A stretch of DNA of 64,000 bases from Linum tenue (lineage: Eukaryota; Streptophyta; Magnoliopsida; Malpighiales; Linaceae): contig CAMGYJ010000004.1 of NCBI GenBank assembly GCA_946122785.1, positions 58,226,679 to 58,290,678 of the forward strand. The letters are read 5' to 3'. The position numbers and the translations under genes were made by a program. Shown here piece after piece: positions 46,459 through 57,985 of the stretch; position 1 is the first letter of the stretch; each line of letters begins with the position of its first letter. The notes beneath the pieces are model-generated. The model ran no database searches, was not told where the DNA came from, and saw only the letters and a program-made list of their open reading frames with translations.

Positions 46459-46626
46459 CCTGTAGGCGGATACCTGCCCAAAACCTGCAAGTTATCTGCC
46501 AAAATGGTTGCATTCTGAGGCTCGTCAACGAGCGGCGGTGAACCTAATCAGTCAACCTTGGGTCTTGGGTGGTGACGGATCGATGACTATCTGCCCCGAG
46601 ACTTGCCAGACGGATTACTCGTCCCG

Positions 46627-46743
46627 CAAAACGACGTCGTTTTGTCCGTGATATATATATGCTGCTAATAGATGGGTAAACCCTAGCATGCTGTTGCCGC
46701 CTCCTTCATTCGAACCATACCCCCGAAAAGCAAAAAACCCTAA
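46627..46743 (+). promoter_or_regulatory. Candidate orphan promoter
   Basis: In order there is an 18-bp perfect palindrome CAAAACGACGTCGTTTTG (46627-46644, with an ACGT core of bZIP-site type), a tatatatat TATA-like stretch (about 46651-46660), and a telo-box AAACCCTAG (46678-46686). A second telo-box-like aaaccctaa ends at the following transposon. Telo-boxes plus TATA are typical of growth-related plant genes, but no full gene follows. A possible first exon lies beyond the inserted element, with an ATG at 48016. Confidence 0.4.
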
Positions 46744-47968
46744 GGGGTCGTTTGGATGAATCTATGTGATGGAGCAATTTGTCCCAATTGCTTCAAAATG
46801 AGACAATTGAGTCTAATTACCCCGTTTGGCCACAAAAAAGATGAATGAGTCAATTATACATGGGAGAATGTACATTGCTTCATTTTGGGTCATTTCACAT
46901 TACCTGGTGGGGAGGTAGGTTTTCTCAATTGACTCATTTTTGTGTGGGCCTATGCCAAAGCTACCCTTTTCTTTTTAAATTTTCTTTTTTCTTCTCTTCC
47001 TCCCCCCTCTCCCTCACTCTGCTGAAAACTCCAAAACCATGGTCTCCGATTCTGGCCGATCTCCTCCGATTTTCTCTACTCGATTTTTGCACCCTTGTCG
47101 CCGCCGCCTAGTTCGCCGCCAACTGCTAGTCTTTTATCTGAAGGCAAGGTCGAGATCCAGAGCGACCTTGACTCCATCATCGCTAGGCTCAACCTCCACA
47201 TCAACAATGGCGAGTTCTCGTCTGCAGCAGGATGCCAGGATCTTTCTCCCAGCGCGTCGCTGCTCGAGCCAAGTACACTAATTAGTTGACGACTCTAGAT
47301 CGGGTGCCACGAGTCAACGAACTGGGCAATTGACTCGCACCTCCATCTTCTGCTTAAAGATGACAAAATGTCATGATAGCAATGGATTAGGGATCGTTCC
47401 GATCCTCGTTCGATTGCTCAATTTCAACTCATGGGAGATGAGACCCAAAATTATGTTTTACAATTCGTCTATTTTTAATTGAGTTTCTGATTTTATTGTT
47501 GAATCAATCTTGTTGCTTTTTTTGTTTTTCATATGAATCTCTGATTGCTTGCTTTCTTCAGAAAATGCCCTCTTCTGATTGTCTCGTGTCTTTCTTGTGT
47601 TTTGATTTCAATTTATGGGGGTTATGCTCACGAGGAAAGAGAAAGGGTGGATCAATTTCTGGGGGTTACCGGGTTAATGATTCTAGATTGGCGTCTATGT
47701 CTGCTGTATAGAACGAATGATTTGTGGGTCAGTAATTTTTTTGTCATTCTGGGTACAAAGAGTAGGAAAGGAAGGTGAAGAAGAAGGGTAATACCCGAGG
47801 GCAAAAGTGTATATTCTCTAAAAATGTCTCATTCTAATTGCCTCATCTCATATGACAAACCAAACAAGATAATCTAGGACAAATTTCTCATAGAATTGCC
47901 TCATTTTCTAAAATGAGACATTTAACCCAAATTGCCTCGTTTTAGAAATGCTCCATCCAAACGACCCC
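46744..47968. mobile_element. PIF/Harbinger-type element with GC-rich interior
   Basis: The ends GGGGTCGTTTGGATG are perfect inverted repeats (right end inverted: GGGGTCGTTTGGATGGAGC). They are flanked by a 3-bp TAA duplication (46741-46743 and 47969-47971), as in PIF/Harbinger and Tourist elements. Subterminal attgcctcat/atgaggcaat motifs recur. At 1225 bp it is long for a MITE. Its centre (about 47000-47290) is GC-richer, with open frames on the plus strand that I do not recognise, such as a 64-codon frame from 47095. No transposase is visible. Confidence 0.75.
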
Positions 47969-48039
47969 TAATTCTCCTTTCTCTCTGCCTCTCTGGCGAT
48001 CATATTGCAAGAACAATGCAATTTTACCTCTTTGGTAAC

Positions 48040-50366
48040 CTTTGACTCCCCCACTCTCTTTTGGTCTGAAGTCGATAGGAAGTTCAAGTCGTTGAGGTAA
48101 GTTCGATAGAGCTAGGCTTTGGTTATTCCTAATAATTATTCTTATAGGTTGCCAAGGGAGTGCTATTTAGAGATGTGTGGACTAGTACAAGGGAGTGCTA
48201 TTTTTCTTAAATCTGTCCTCCACCTCTTAGCCCTCAGTGTCTGGCTAGTCTTCGCTTGTTTGTACGATTCTCATTGATTATGTAGCAAACTAGCTTTTCC
48301 CCATTCTTTACTAAGATCTATTTCTTTCATAACATCGGAAAGCCTAGCTACTTTCTCTATCGGTGACCAGTGAAGTCAAAATCGCGAATTAAAACGTAAA
48401 AACTTACGTTTTTACGTATCCAGGCCACCAAAACGTTTCAGTTTCTAACTAAAGTCGCTTAGTCACAAAAACTGGTAAAAACGTGGGTAAAATCGGTAAA
48501 ATCGCTTAAAATCGGTAAAATCGCGATTTTGAGGTGTTTTTATACGATTTTGTTCATCTCATTAAAATGTGCTAATTGGCCTAAAATGATGTAATTTTGG
48601 AGACATATCAGCAAAAAATAAAAAAAGGAAAACATGATTCATCACTCGTTCTACAAATAATGTCGAGATAGGGGCTTCACATTAGGTTGAAAAGACACCT
48701 AATGGTATTCTCTACAGCCGCTGACCTTCTACCAATCTTCTCCCTTAATCTTCACCTGTGGCTCTTACCTTACGATAAAAGTTTATGGGTAATTGATCAT
48801 ATGTAATTATGTAAAATCAAACCAGCTTATGAGAATTTGGATTCTCAAGCTCGTTTACGGGTACGATCTACGTTTATGAGCTTAGTATTAAGATGTTATG
48901 AGTTTTCTCTACTTTTGAGTCAACACAAATTAGTTTATGTGTTAGATATTACATTTTAATTATGAATTTCATGTAGTTATTCACTTATCTAAAATCTACG
49001 CACTCACATTTTACATACTATATGTTGTACTTAACATATTTTAGCTATTTTAGCGGGCGCGTAAAAAACTTACGCTTTTACGCTTTGATTCTACGTTTTA
49101 CGATTTTACCCATTTCCGCTTCTAGGTAGAATCGCGCTTTTAACTGCATTGTCGGTGACCAAACTAAGAAAAGAAAACTTTCATTATCAATTCCCAACGA
49201 AATGAGCTAGCGTAGATCCTTTTCGACTATTGGTAAAAGACCTCCCTCTCCTAAAAAGAGTGCTTTCTATTGACCGGAAATTGGAATATGCTAGAAAGAG
49301 TGAGTGAATAAATCATTGATTTTATCCTCTCCCCTTCTTCGATCTTATTTTCTCTTGGTTTGGGTGATATTTTCCTCGTCCGGAGCAATAAGAACTTCTA
49401 CTTGATGTCCTAATAAGTTAAAAGAAAGTTGTAATGCTAACAGTCGAAATAGTCACAGCTTTCGAACCAATTGCTTTCTTTATAGTTTGAATTTTGTCCA
49501 ACTAGTGTATAAATGTAGAGACAGACGAACTAGCATGCGAAATGGATTGGATACCGCATTCGAAAGCTAATCGACTAATTCAAATAGAAGACATCAAAGG
49601 ATGGAGTTAAAGAGCGTTCGTCGAAAAGCTAGCCGTTGTATTGAAAACTGGAATGTTTGATTATTGAGTTCTGCACTATTACCCCAATGTCGAATTTTGT
49701 TTTTGTACTACGGTGGGGAGTATGAAGCCTTATTCCACGATGCAAGCACCTCTAAACCCCCGAGGAAAGAACGGTTCCCCTACTCCTGATATTCACTAGG
49801 GATTAGATGTCCATAAGCTTGATGAGTTCTTAATCCTTCTTTGATTTTTGGTCATTAATCTAATTGCAGTTCTCAGACCTATTTCAATTCATCCAAAAAA
49901 ATATCTCTTCGGTACTTCGTATTAAACAATATTCTATCAATAAAAATGAAATGTGCGGCTCTCATATAAGGTCGTGTACGACAACGCGCGATATTTTTTC
50001 TAGATCGTCGGAGAAAGCAAGGTGCTGGGGGTAAGCCCTCAAATAAACGGGAACATCTTACTATCATGAAAATGCTAGCTGTTACCATAGTAGCTACATG
50101 AATCGAAGCGGATACTGGAGTGTGACCCTCTTCTATAGCTTCTTTTACATTAGCTCTGAAACTTCTGGAATTGAAAAAGGAAATCCCCCCCGAACCAGAG
50201 TCAGAGTCAGCAACGCCATTTCATTTAGCCAGCTAGCCTACCTTACTCCTTATCTACCTAATAGTTTCTTCTATCTACTTACTGAATTCAAAAGGTGACC
50301 CGGCGCGCCGAGCTATAAGATACAATTGTTGTACTACTAGCACCATTCCCGAGTCTAGCAGCAGAC
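48040..50366. other. Probable nuclear mitochondrial DNA insertion, left part
   Basis: Texture changes from AT-rich nuclear spacer to the even, mixed-GC, gene-poor style of plant mitochondrial intergenic DNA (phrases such as gctagc, ttctttctttatag, gggtaagccctc). Short frames are open, for example minus-strand 49879-50088 with [20 protein letters not shown], but belong to no mitochondrial gene I can name. A hAT-like element sits at 48368-49151. The block is cut at 50366 by an LTR retrotransposon and appears to resume at 55975. Mitochondrial origin is inferred from style only. Confidence 0.45.
48368..49151. mobile_element. hAT-like element inserted in organelle-like DNA
   Basis: The ends CAGTGAAGTCAAAATCGCGA and, inverted, CAATGCAGTTAAAAGCGCGA match at about 15 of 20 positions. 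A perfect 8-bp duplication TCGGTGAC lies on both sides (48360-48367 and 49152-49159). The arms are rich in taaaatcg and acgtaaaa. It is 784 bp and non-coding. This family differs from the TAGGG-tip elements. Confidence 0.85.
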
Positions 50367-51805
50367 TGACACGCTAAAACACAACACCTAACAATGGCCA
50401 AGTGTAACCAATGAAAGGGACTGCAGTATAGTGGCACAAGTAATAAATATCGAATCAACGGGTCTCTAGAGTTACTATTACTCAGCTTCAGTTCATTATC
50501 TAGCAAACTAGATTAAGGATTGATTAACTAAACTACTCTACTAACTAAACTAAGTAAAACTACTAATTACAGTTTGGGAACTCACTTAGGTATGATTCCC
50601 CTTAGCTCCTCAATTAGGTCCAAGTTGCAATTACCTTTGGTTGATCTACTGATGATTAAACTGCGGAAGATCCTAAATTAGCTTGGAATCTCTTAAGCTG
50701 ACCAAGCCCTCTCAGTCAAACTACCCGGCAGACGACTAGTCTTCACCAGGATAGAAAGATGAGGCTATGAACACAGAACTCCACTACTGGAATGAATTCC
50801 AGTACAAAGCAGTGAATTGATTGACTCTCGCACAACCAATTCACCACTATCAATCAAGGAAGCTCTCTTAACCTAATCAGATTCTATCTATCATAGGTTA
50901 AAGCAGAAATCAAGAGAATTTGATCAAGATTCAATTGACTCAATAAATCATGCCTCAATCGATTATAATCAAACAATATAGCATCCAAAACTTCATACAA
51001 GAAAGATCCTAACACATGGAACTAGGGTTCCTCAAAACCTAAGTGAAGGGAAGTTAATTACTCCATAGAGAAGAGAGAGACTGCAGAAATCTGATCTAGA
51101 TCTTCAATCTCCATCTCCAAGCTTGATTCCCGAGCTCCAATGGCGAAGAAATCATCCAAAATAGCTCCAAGAATGTTCCCAAGTCGCTCTCTCTCTCTCT
51201 AGGGTTCGTCCCTTGGGTGTTTGGGAACCAAAACCCAGCTCTCCCTTTCCTTTGGCTCGAATCTGCCTCAAAAACCCAATTCTGGGCGAATTACGGGCTG
51301 AATTACGATCGTAATTCTTCCATGCCCGTATTTTGCCCAAAACACGCGTTTTGGTTATGTGTCAGCGCACCCAAAGCTCCTCTCGGCAGTGAAATTACGG
51401 GCATGGGAGGCCAAATTACTGTCGTAATTCTCCTGCCCGTAATTCTTCCTCCTCTCCTGTTCAAAGCTTCGTTTCTCCCTCGTTCGGACTCCAAATCAGT
51501 CGCCGTTTGAACCCATACGCTCGTAGTCTCATCCTCTTTCTTTTCATAACAAGATTGCCTGATTATTTGTCCATAAAGTGAGGTATAAATCCATTCTTCT
51601 TCAGGTCATGACCGAGTTTCTTCTCCCTAATCGCCAATTGATCTCTGATTGACTTGAAACTTGCGCCTATGCTTCACTTTATGTGCTAGGGCCTGAAATG
51701 TGACAAAGGAACACAACCTAGCATAAAATAGGCCAAAGAAGCGATAATGCAAGCTTAAATGATCAAGAAACAAAGGGGAAAACATGTGCAAATATCGAGT
51801 CATCA
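50367..51805 (-). repeat. 3' LTR (in element orientation)
   Basis: 1439 bp with plus-strand boundaries TGACACGCTA...GAGTCATCA. It contains a (CT)n run near 51187-51200 that is four bases longer than in the other LTR. It also holds a small inverted motif aattacgatcgtaatt near 51300 and related gtaattc repeats. Confidence 0.93.
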
Positions 51806-51818
51806 AATCCCCCCACAC
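51806..51818 (-). other. Polypurine tract of the LARD-like element
   Basis: Reads GTGTGGGGGGATT on the minus strand, directly before the 3' LTR. Confidence 0.8.
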
Positions 51819-53309
51819 TTAACTGTTTGCTTGTCCCCAAGCAAACCTGACTCAAACCAATGCAGCTCTCCAGACCTCTATAGAAACAAACAACCCCGAT
51901 CGTCGGTAGAGGATTTCCTAGATCATATAGCAGCTTACGAGGTCAACTGGTCTTCTAAGACGTCCCCTATCTCTCTCAATGCGAGTACTAGACTCAAGCT
52001 AGGATCATGAGAAGAAGTGGAAGTAAACAGCCAGTTCATGGATAAAGGGACTCACACCATTCACAACCAAGGACTCGTTGTACCGGGGTGCTCTTTCACT
52101 TCATTTCACTTTTGGAACCCCTTTTTCTCACTTTCATTTACATTTTTTTTCTTTCATTTGGTGGGGTTCCAACTGCAGTCTTTTGCACGGTCGACCCTTA
52201 TTAGTCGAGCAAAAGCAATTTCTGTACATCTGGCGCTCGCCAGAGTACTTCTTTTAACTCCTTTCCCTCAACTCGTGTGGAGGGTCAATGAAATTAAGGG
52301 GGGTCGGAAGCTCTATCCGTGCCCTTAAAAACACATCCTCAAGTAGGCAAACCGTTCAACGGGTGGAAGTTTTACTTGTACTAGAGACAGCTTAGCTTCA
52401 CCTTGTAGGAGTACCCCACTAAGGATCACTAAAATCTCCTCCAAAACCCGAATTTGTGCAATGAACGGTGCCACACACGTTGGGCTTACCCCATGTTTAA
52501 GATTTTTGATGATTTCGACATGGAGGACCAACTGCTTTTCATTTCCCACATGAGCACCCTGTTCAATACACGAGTCCATAACACAATTCAAACAGAGTCC
52601 ACATTACCACATGAATTCAACGGTCTTAGCTTCACTAATTCACAAAATCAACTGACACAGCAGAGAGCTAGATAGGAAAAATCTTATACTTCAACATCCT
52701 CCATAGTGCTACAATACCTCCCTAGGTTGCACATTACTACAGAGACTGTCAATTCAAAGCATACTGAGCAGACAATTTGCATGGAGACACGTACTTGGAG
52801 CCCTCAAATTTAAAAATTTGGACAGTGAACTAGGCTCCAAGCACACAAATAGCCAAACATTCACCCGCATACATAATCGAACACCCCCCACACTTAAGCA
52901 CGACATTGTCCTCAATGGAGGAAAGATAAGGAGGGTAGAATGAAGTTACCAGATCAAGGGTGAATGATGGTGGATGGGGCAGGCGGTGCATTCTAGGAGG
53001 AGAGCGTAGTCGGAACACAAACACCACACAAAATCTCACAAAGGTTGAGTTATTGACTCTAAAATCAAAGAACAAAACTGACTCAACCGAGGAGAAATAG
53101 AGAAAGAAATGCAAACCGACTGGTTGGGCTGCCTCCCAACAAGCGCTTCTTTCACGTCGTGAGCCGGACGATGGCTCCTAAATTTCGGTCCACCCAATAA
53201 CCTCTTTGAAGTTGAGGTTCTCGTCGATGAGGTGGAGTCTCAAGTCACGAGCATGTGGTGTGGCAGGTGATGAAGGCTCATGCACTTGATGCAGATGAAG
53301 TCTCCACCC

Positions 53310-54404
53310 TCAAGACCTCTTCTTCTCTTCTCTCGTCTCATTGCCCCAAACCAGATATGACAGCATCGATTGGCCACCATCACGTCCACCAAGAGGGAAC
53401 GATGTCGATGTGGCCTTGGTCTGGCAAAGAGACACTGCAAATGGGTCCTTGCTAAGTAGTTCCTCGAAGTTTGGTGGAGATATCAAATGTAACTCATGGC
53501 CGGTGCAGGCCTCTTCCACCTCAACTCCGTCCTCAGCCTGGACACCAATTGCTTCTTCAACCCCCCTTTCTTCTTCATGTGGTATCACCCCTGGGAAATG
53601 ATCAAGAACTCCTTCTGCTTCACTTTCGTCATCCTCCACAACTTCTTTCTGAACCCTTTCTTGCTCTTCTTCTTCTAGCACGGATTGGAGAGCAAGTTGC
53701 CAAGCAATTTCTTTCATGAGATCTTCTTGCATCTCCTCACTCATGCCCACCTCTTCAAAGCTCGGTGTGGGATGTGGGAAGGGGTGGTCGGCTACGACAG
53801 GACATTCTTGATCATGATCTTCACGGGAGCTCTCCGTGATAACTTCTGTTTGCTCCACAATGTCCTTGTAGCCTTCTACTTCCTCCTCCTCCTCTAGTAT
53901 GGTAGCAGAAGGGTGATCTGGAGCAGGTTGTGCACAAGATCGTTCAAGATCATCGACGCTCTTCTTAAGGCTCAGGAGGATCTCCTCTGTTTCACGATAG
54001 GCCTGAGTACAAAGATCCATCCTGGCACATGATCTCTCACTGTCTCGAGCAAACTGCTCAATGAGAAGTCTCAATTCACAGTTTGGATCTGGCTGTGGAG
54101 TGTAGCATGGCTCTGCAGAATGGCCCGTGAAGGCCGCCATGGGTAACTCCAGCTCCGATAGCCCTTCTAGTTGTGGGAGAAATTCTTCTTGGTAATGAGG
54201 TTGTTCTTGATATGCCCAGGGGTCCGGTTGTTCTCCGTAGTAAGGGGGTTGGTAATGGAACCCGAATCCATAGTCTTCTCCTCCTTGATTGCTCCAGGGA
54301 GTCTCAGGGTAATACCACTCGGATGGTGGTGGATACCTCAATGATTGGAGAAGCCATGAGGATCCATGATTCAAATCTGCACCAACAGAAACAAAAACAC
54401 CCAA
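53310..54404 (-). CDS. Acidic protein of unknown function in the LARD-like element
   Basis: This 364-codon frame is the only substantial ORF in the element. The N-terminal third is rich in Pro, Tyr, Gln and Trp (SEWYYPETPWSNQGGEDYGF). The middle (about residues 125-165) has repeated RSCARMD / RSCAQPAP-type segments with a heptad-like pattern. From about residue 170 on it is strongly Glu-rich (LEEEEEVEGY, VLEEEEQERVQKEVVEDDE). There is no zinc knuckle, protease or RT motif. A conserved-looking segment FEELLSKDPFAVSLC lies near the C-terminus. I have a general impression that related ORFs occur in other plant non-autonomous elements, possibly gag-derived. I cannot name a family. The reading frame is intact. 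Confidence 0.6.
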   Translation of the reverse strand: MGVFVSVGADLNHGSSWLLQSLRYPPPSEWYYPETPWSNQGGEDYGFGFHYQPPYYGEQPDPWAYQEQPHYQEEFLPQLEGLSELELPMAAFTGHSAEPCYTPQPDPNCELRLLIEQFARDSERSCARMDLCTQAYRETEEILLSLKKSVDDLERSCAQPAPDHPSATILEEEEEVEGYKDIVEQTEVITESSREDHDQECPVVADHPFPHPTPSFEEVGMSEEMQEDLMKEIAWQLALQSVLEEEEQERVQKEVVEDDESEAEGVLDHFPGVIPHEEERGVEEAIGVQAEDGVEVEEACTGHELHLISPPNFEELLSKDPFAVSLCQTKATSTSFPLGGRDGGQSMLSYLVWGNETREEKKRS

Positions 54405-54427
54405 GTGAAAAAAAGCAAGGGTGAAAA

Positions 54428-54465
54428 AGAAAAGAAAAGAAAAGAAAAGAAAAGAAAAGAAAAAA
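54428..54465. repeat. (AAAAG)n microsatellite
   Basis: Six or seven tandem aaaag units lie between the primer-binding site and the start of the acidic-protein ORF, in the leader of the LARD-like element. Confidence 0.9.
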
Positions 54466-54510
54466 CGCTAAAGTAACAAACTTCTGCCTTTCCTAATAAT
54501 CTAGAAAGTC

Positions 54511-54526
54511 CCCGGCAACGGCGCCA
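54511..54526 (-). other. Primer-binding site (tRNA-Asp type)
   Basis: The plus-strand CCCGGCAACGGCGCCA equals the 3' end of plant tRNA-Asp, so the minus strand is its complement. It lies six bases inside the 5' LTR, the spacing and sequence usual for Athila/Tat-type elements. Confidence 0.85.
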
Positions 54527-54532
54527 AAAACT

Positions 54533-55969
54533 TGACACGCTAAAACACAACACCTAACAATGGCCAAGTGTAACCAATGAAAGGGACTGCAGTATAGTGG
54601 CACAAGTAATAAATATCGAATCCACGGGTCTCTAGAGTTACTATTACTCAGCTTCAGTTCATTATCTAGCAAACTAGATTAATGATTGATTAACTAAACT
54701 ACTCTACTAACTAAACTAAGTAAAACTACTAATTACAGTTTGGGAATTCACTTAGGTATGATTCCCCTTAACTCCTCAATTAGGTCCAAGTTGCAATTAC
54801 CTTTGGTTGATTTACTGATGATTAAACTGCGGAAGATCCTAAATTAGTTTGGAATCTCTTAAGCTGACCAAGCCCTCTCAGTCAAACTACCCGGCAGACG
54901 ACTAGTCTTCACCAGGATAGAAAGCTGAGGCTATGAACACAGAACTCCACTACTGGAATGAATTCCAGTACAAAGCAGTGAATTGATTGACTCTCGCACA
55001 ACCAATTCACCACTATCAATCAAGGAAGCTCTCTTAACCTAATCAGATTCTATCTATCATAGGTTAAAGCAGAAATCAAGAGAATTTGATCAAGATTCAA
55101 TTGACTCAATAAATCATGCCTCAATCGATTATAATCAAACAATATAGCATCCAAAACTTCATACAAGAAAGATCCTAACACATGGAACTAGGGTTCCTCA
55201 AAACCTAAGTGAAGGGAAGTTAATTACTCCATAGAGAAGAGAGAGACTGCAGAAATCTGATCTAGATCTTCAATCTCCATCTCCAAGCTTGATTCCCGAG
55301 CTCCAATGGCGAAGAAATCCTCCAAAATAGCTCCAAGAATGTTCCCAAGTCGCTCTCTCTCTCTAGGGTTCGTCCCTTGGGTGTTTGGGAACCAAAACCC
55401 AGCTCTCCCTTTCCTTTGGCTCGAATCTGCCTCAAAAACACGATTCTGGGCGAATTACGGGCTGAATTACGGTCGTAATTCTTCCATGCCCGTATTTTGC
55501 CCAAAACACGCGTTTTGGTTATGTTTCAGCGCACCCAAAGCTCCTCTCGGCAGTGAAATTACGGGCATGGGAGGCCAAATTACGGTCGTAATTCTCCTGC
55601 CCGTAATTCTTCCTCCTCTCCTGTTCAAAGCTTCGTTTCTCCCTCGTTCGGACTCCAAATCAGTCGCCGTTTGAACCCAGACGCTCATAGTCTCATCCTC
55701 TTTCTTTTCATAACAAGCTTGCCTGATTATTTGTCCATAAAGTGAGGTATAAATCCATTCTTCTTCAGGTCATGACCGAGTTTCTTCTCCCTAATCGCCA
55801 ATTGATCTCTGATTGACTTGATACTTGCGCCTATGTTTCACTTTATGTGCTAGGGCCTGAAATGTGACAAAGGAACACAACCTAGCGTAAAATAGGCCAA
55901 AGAAGCGATAATGCAAGCTTAAATGATCAAGAAACAAAGGGGAAAACATGTGCAAAAATCGAGTCATCA
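54533..55969 (-). repeat. 5' LTR (in element orientation)
   Basis: 1437 bp, TGACACGCTA...GAGTCATCA on the plus strand. It differs from the other LTR at about 20 scattered bases and one short (CT)n length change. Confidence 0.93.
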
Positions 55970-55974
55970 CAGAC

Positions 55975-57439
55975 GGACATGAATTCATATCAGACTAGAC
56001 TCTTCTTTCTTTGAGCAAGTTGAACTTTTCAAATAAAAAAGAAGTGGAATAGAGGAGTTGCTAGACTGAAATGAGAGAAATGCTTTGGAGTTTGAAATTG
56101 AAGGTTTGTCGGTATTCACTCCTCTCACAAAATTCGAGTATATTCGTTACTCTTGCTTTTTAGAGAGATGAGACAAGCATTAGAGCCGGGCAATAGTTGA
56201 TTGACGCTCCCCTGGGAAGAGTCCACGGAATTCCGCCACAACTGCTTCTTTCAATCCCAACCAAGTCAAAGTGTCTGGTACGAAGAAATGCATTCTATTC
56301 AAACTTTTACCAGACACTTGACTTAGACCACTTAGTAGGACCTTATTTTTGGCTTACAGGAGGCCTTGTAAGTGTTTAATTATGGTGCATTAGCTTGTAG
56401 CGAGTTTTCTTAACTTCTTCCATTTGAATGATTCACTACCAATTCAAAATGATAACTGCCAAGTCCTCTATTAGACGGGACGAAAGTGTAACTTCCGAAA
56501 ACATGGGTATTAAAAATCTTAAAGAGCCAAGGGCTATAAGCTGTAAAGAAATAGGGCAGGGAGCTTGTGACTAAGCCGTTAGGGAGACTAATACGAACCC
56601 AAATCCATGAAAGACACCTGGTATTCTCTACTAACGAATTTCCCCTTCGCTACTCCATTTTGCTACCATCTCATCCCACTAATGACACACTCGCGTCAGA
56701 CGTCTTTAGAAGACTTTCAATACATGATGGAAGTTAATCTTGACTTTCATAAGCTCTGGACAGAGCCACGAAAAGGAAGTGTTGCTAATTTTTTTTAAAC
56801 AAAATAGGGTCTACTGGTACTAGAGAGCAGTTTACTATTTCTTAAAGGTCTCCCTAGGTCTTTTCGACATAATGAAGAATGCCTCTGGAATAAGCTATGG
56901 GGTGAGAGTCTGGTTGTGAACTCGAGAATCTCTTGTCTTTCCGCCTTGAATGAAAACATCCATAAAATCCTTTTTCTTTAGAGTGTTGTGTTAGTTTCCG
57001 CATCCTCTCACGCCCTTGGTCTAGCTATTTCATATCCTTAACTTAGAGTGATTCATTTTGCAAGTTCTTTCGTTATTATGGTAACTCCTACAAAAGATCG
57101 TACTAATGACGTATACAATACTTAAATTCTCGACATAGATGTTACATAGTTGGTTCTCATTCTTCAGAGACTACGAGTGTAAGGAGCACCCGGAGCTCCC
57201 CGCGTTGTTTTTTCCCCTTCCTATTAATTGCGATGCGAACAAAGAAAGACCCCTACTTGAAGTCACTAACGCCTATCTCTCGTTTAATAAGACTTATTGG
57301 AATGGAAGAAGGAGAGTAGTCTTCCGGTCCTCAGTTAGTACTTAGCTGCGTTGAGAAGCCTCAATGTGCCTGAGACTAGAGCAATAGACAACTGACCGTT
57401 GATATTAAACCCAAATTTCCCCCTTTTGATTTGAGTCCA
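55975..57439. other. Probable nuclear mitochondrial DNA insertion, right part
   Basis: Resumes the organelle-like texture directly after the LARD-like element. Short frames at 56197-56379, 56607-56798 and 57139-57345 are open but match no gene I know. Phrases such as aagccgttagggag and tgctttgg-gtttg are of plant mitochondrial intergenic type. If the call is right, 48040-50366 and 55975-57439 were one insertion before the retrotransposon arrived. Confidence 0.45.
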
Positions 57440-57442
57440 TAA

Positions 57443-57985
57443 GACTGTCCACAGCAAGAAGGGAAAAAGAGGATAAAAGGGGAAAAAAAGGAGAAGATGG
57501 CTCACATAGAGGTGGATATTATGGAAAAAATGGATAAAAGAAAAAGAAGGGGAGGGTTTATCCTGCGCCAGAGGTTAAAAGAAGGAGGAGAAGTGGGTCC
57601 AGGTGGGTGGGAGGAGGAAGGGAAGGGCGGACCATGTGGGTGGGTTTTTTTTTGTTTTTTGTTTTTAAAAATTGTTTTATGGTTTTCTTATTGGATTTTT
57701 ATGAGTTATTGGATTTTAGTGATAAATTTTTTTATGTCCAAATTGAAAAAAAATTATATCGAAATGTTCGTCTTAATTAATTAATACTACCTATATAAAA
57801 ATAATGAATAAATTATCAAAATAAAGTTACCATATCAACTCTAGATTGATTTTGAAAAAAAAAACTCCTCCTCAATACCCTTTTTTCCCTACCACCTATT
57901 GTGGCCATTATCCTTCTCTCATCCTTTTTTCCCACTTTTTCCATCTTTTTTTTTCCTTTTTTCCCTTCCACCATTGTGGATAGTC
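57443..57985. mobile_element. Tourist-like MITE (PIF/Harbinger type)
   Basis: The left end GACTGTCCACAGCAAGAAGG and inverted right end GACTATCCACAATGGTGGAA are related. They continue into similar purine-rich aaaaaggagaagatgg arms. The 3-bp TAA duplications are at 57440-57442 and 57986-57988. It is 543 bp. The 95-codon plus-strand frame inside (57497-57784) is Lys/Gly/Glu-rich and reflects the purine tract, not a gene. Confidence 0.75.

Larger units (their letters stand above)
50367..55969 (-). mobile_element. Non-autonomous LTR retrotransposon (LARD-like)
   Basis: Two direct repeats of 1439 and 1437 bp flank a 2.7-kb interior, and a perfect 5-bp duplication CAGAC (50362-50366 and 55970-55974) marks the insertion. 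On the minus strand the primer site next to the 5' LTR is complementary to the 3' end of tRNA-Asp, as in Athila/Tat-type Ty3 elements. A G-rich polypurine tract abuts the 3' LTR. No protease, integrase, RT or RNase H is found. The only long ORF encodes an acidic protein. I counted about 20 substitutions between the LTRs, implying a fairly recent insertion. It must be moved by enzymes supplied in trans. Confidence 0.93.

Noticed and set aside
46744..47968. MITE ends considered as hAT
   Set aside because: The flanking duplication is only 3 bp (TAA) and the tips are GGGGTCGTTTGG, fitting PIF/Harbinger better. No 8-bp duplication is present.
53341..53897. Plus-strand ORFs opposite the acidic-protein ORF
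   Set aside because: They are antisense shadows created by the Glu-rich codon composition of the minus-strand frame.
57497..57784. 95-codon Lys/Gly-rich plus-strand ORF
   Set aside because: Lies in the purine-rich arm of a Tourist-like MITE; low-complexity composition explains it.
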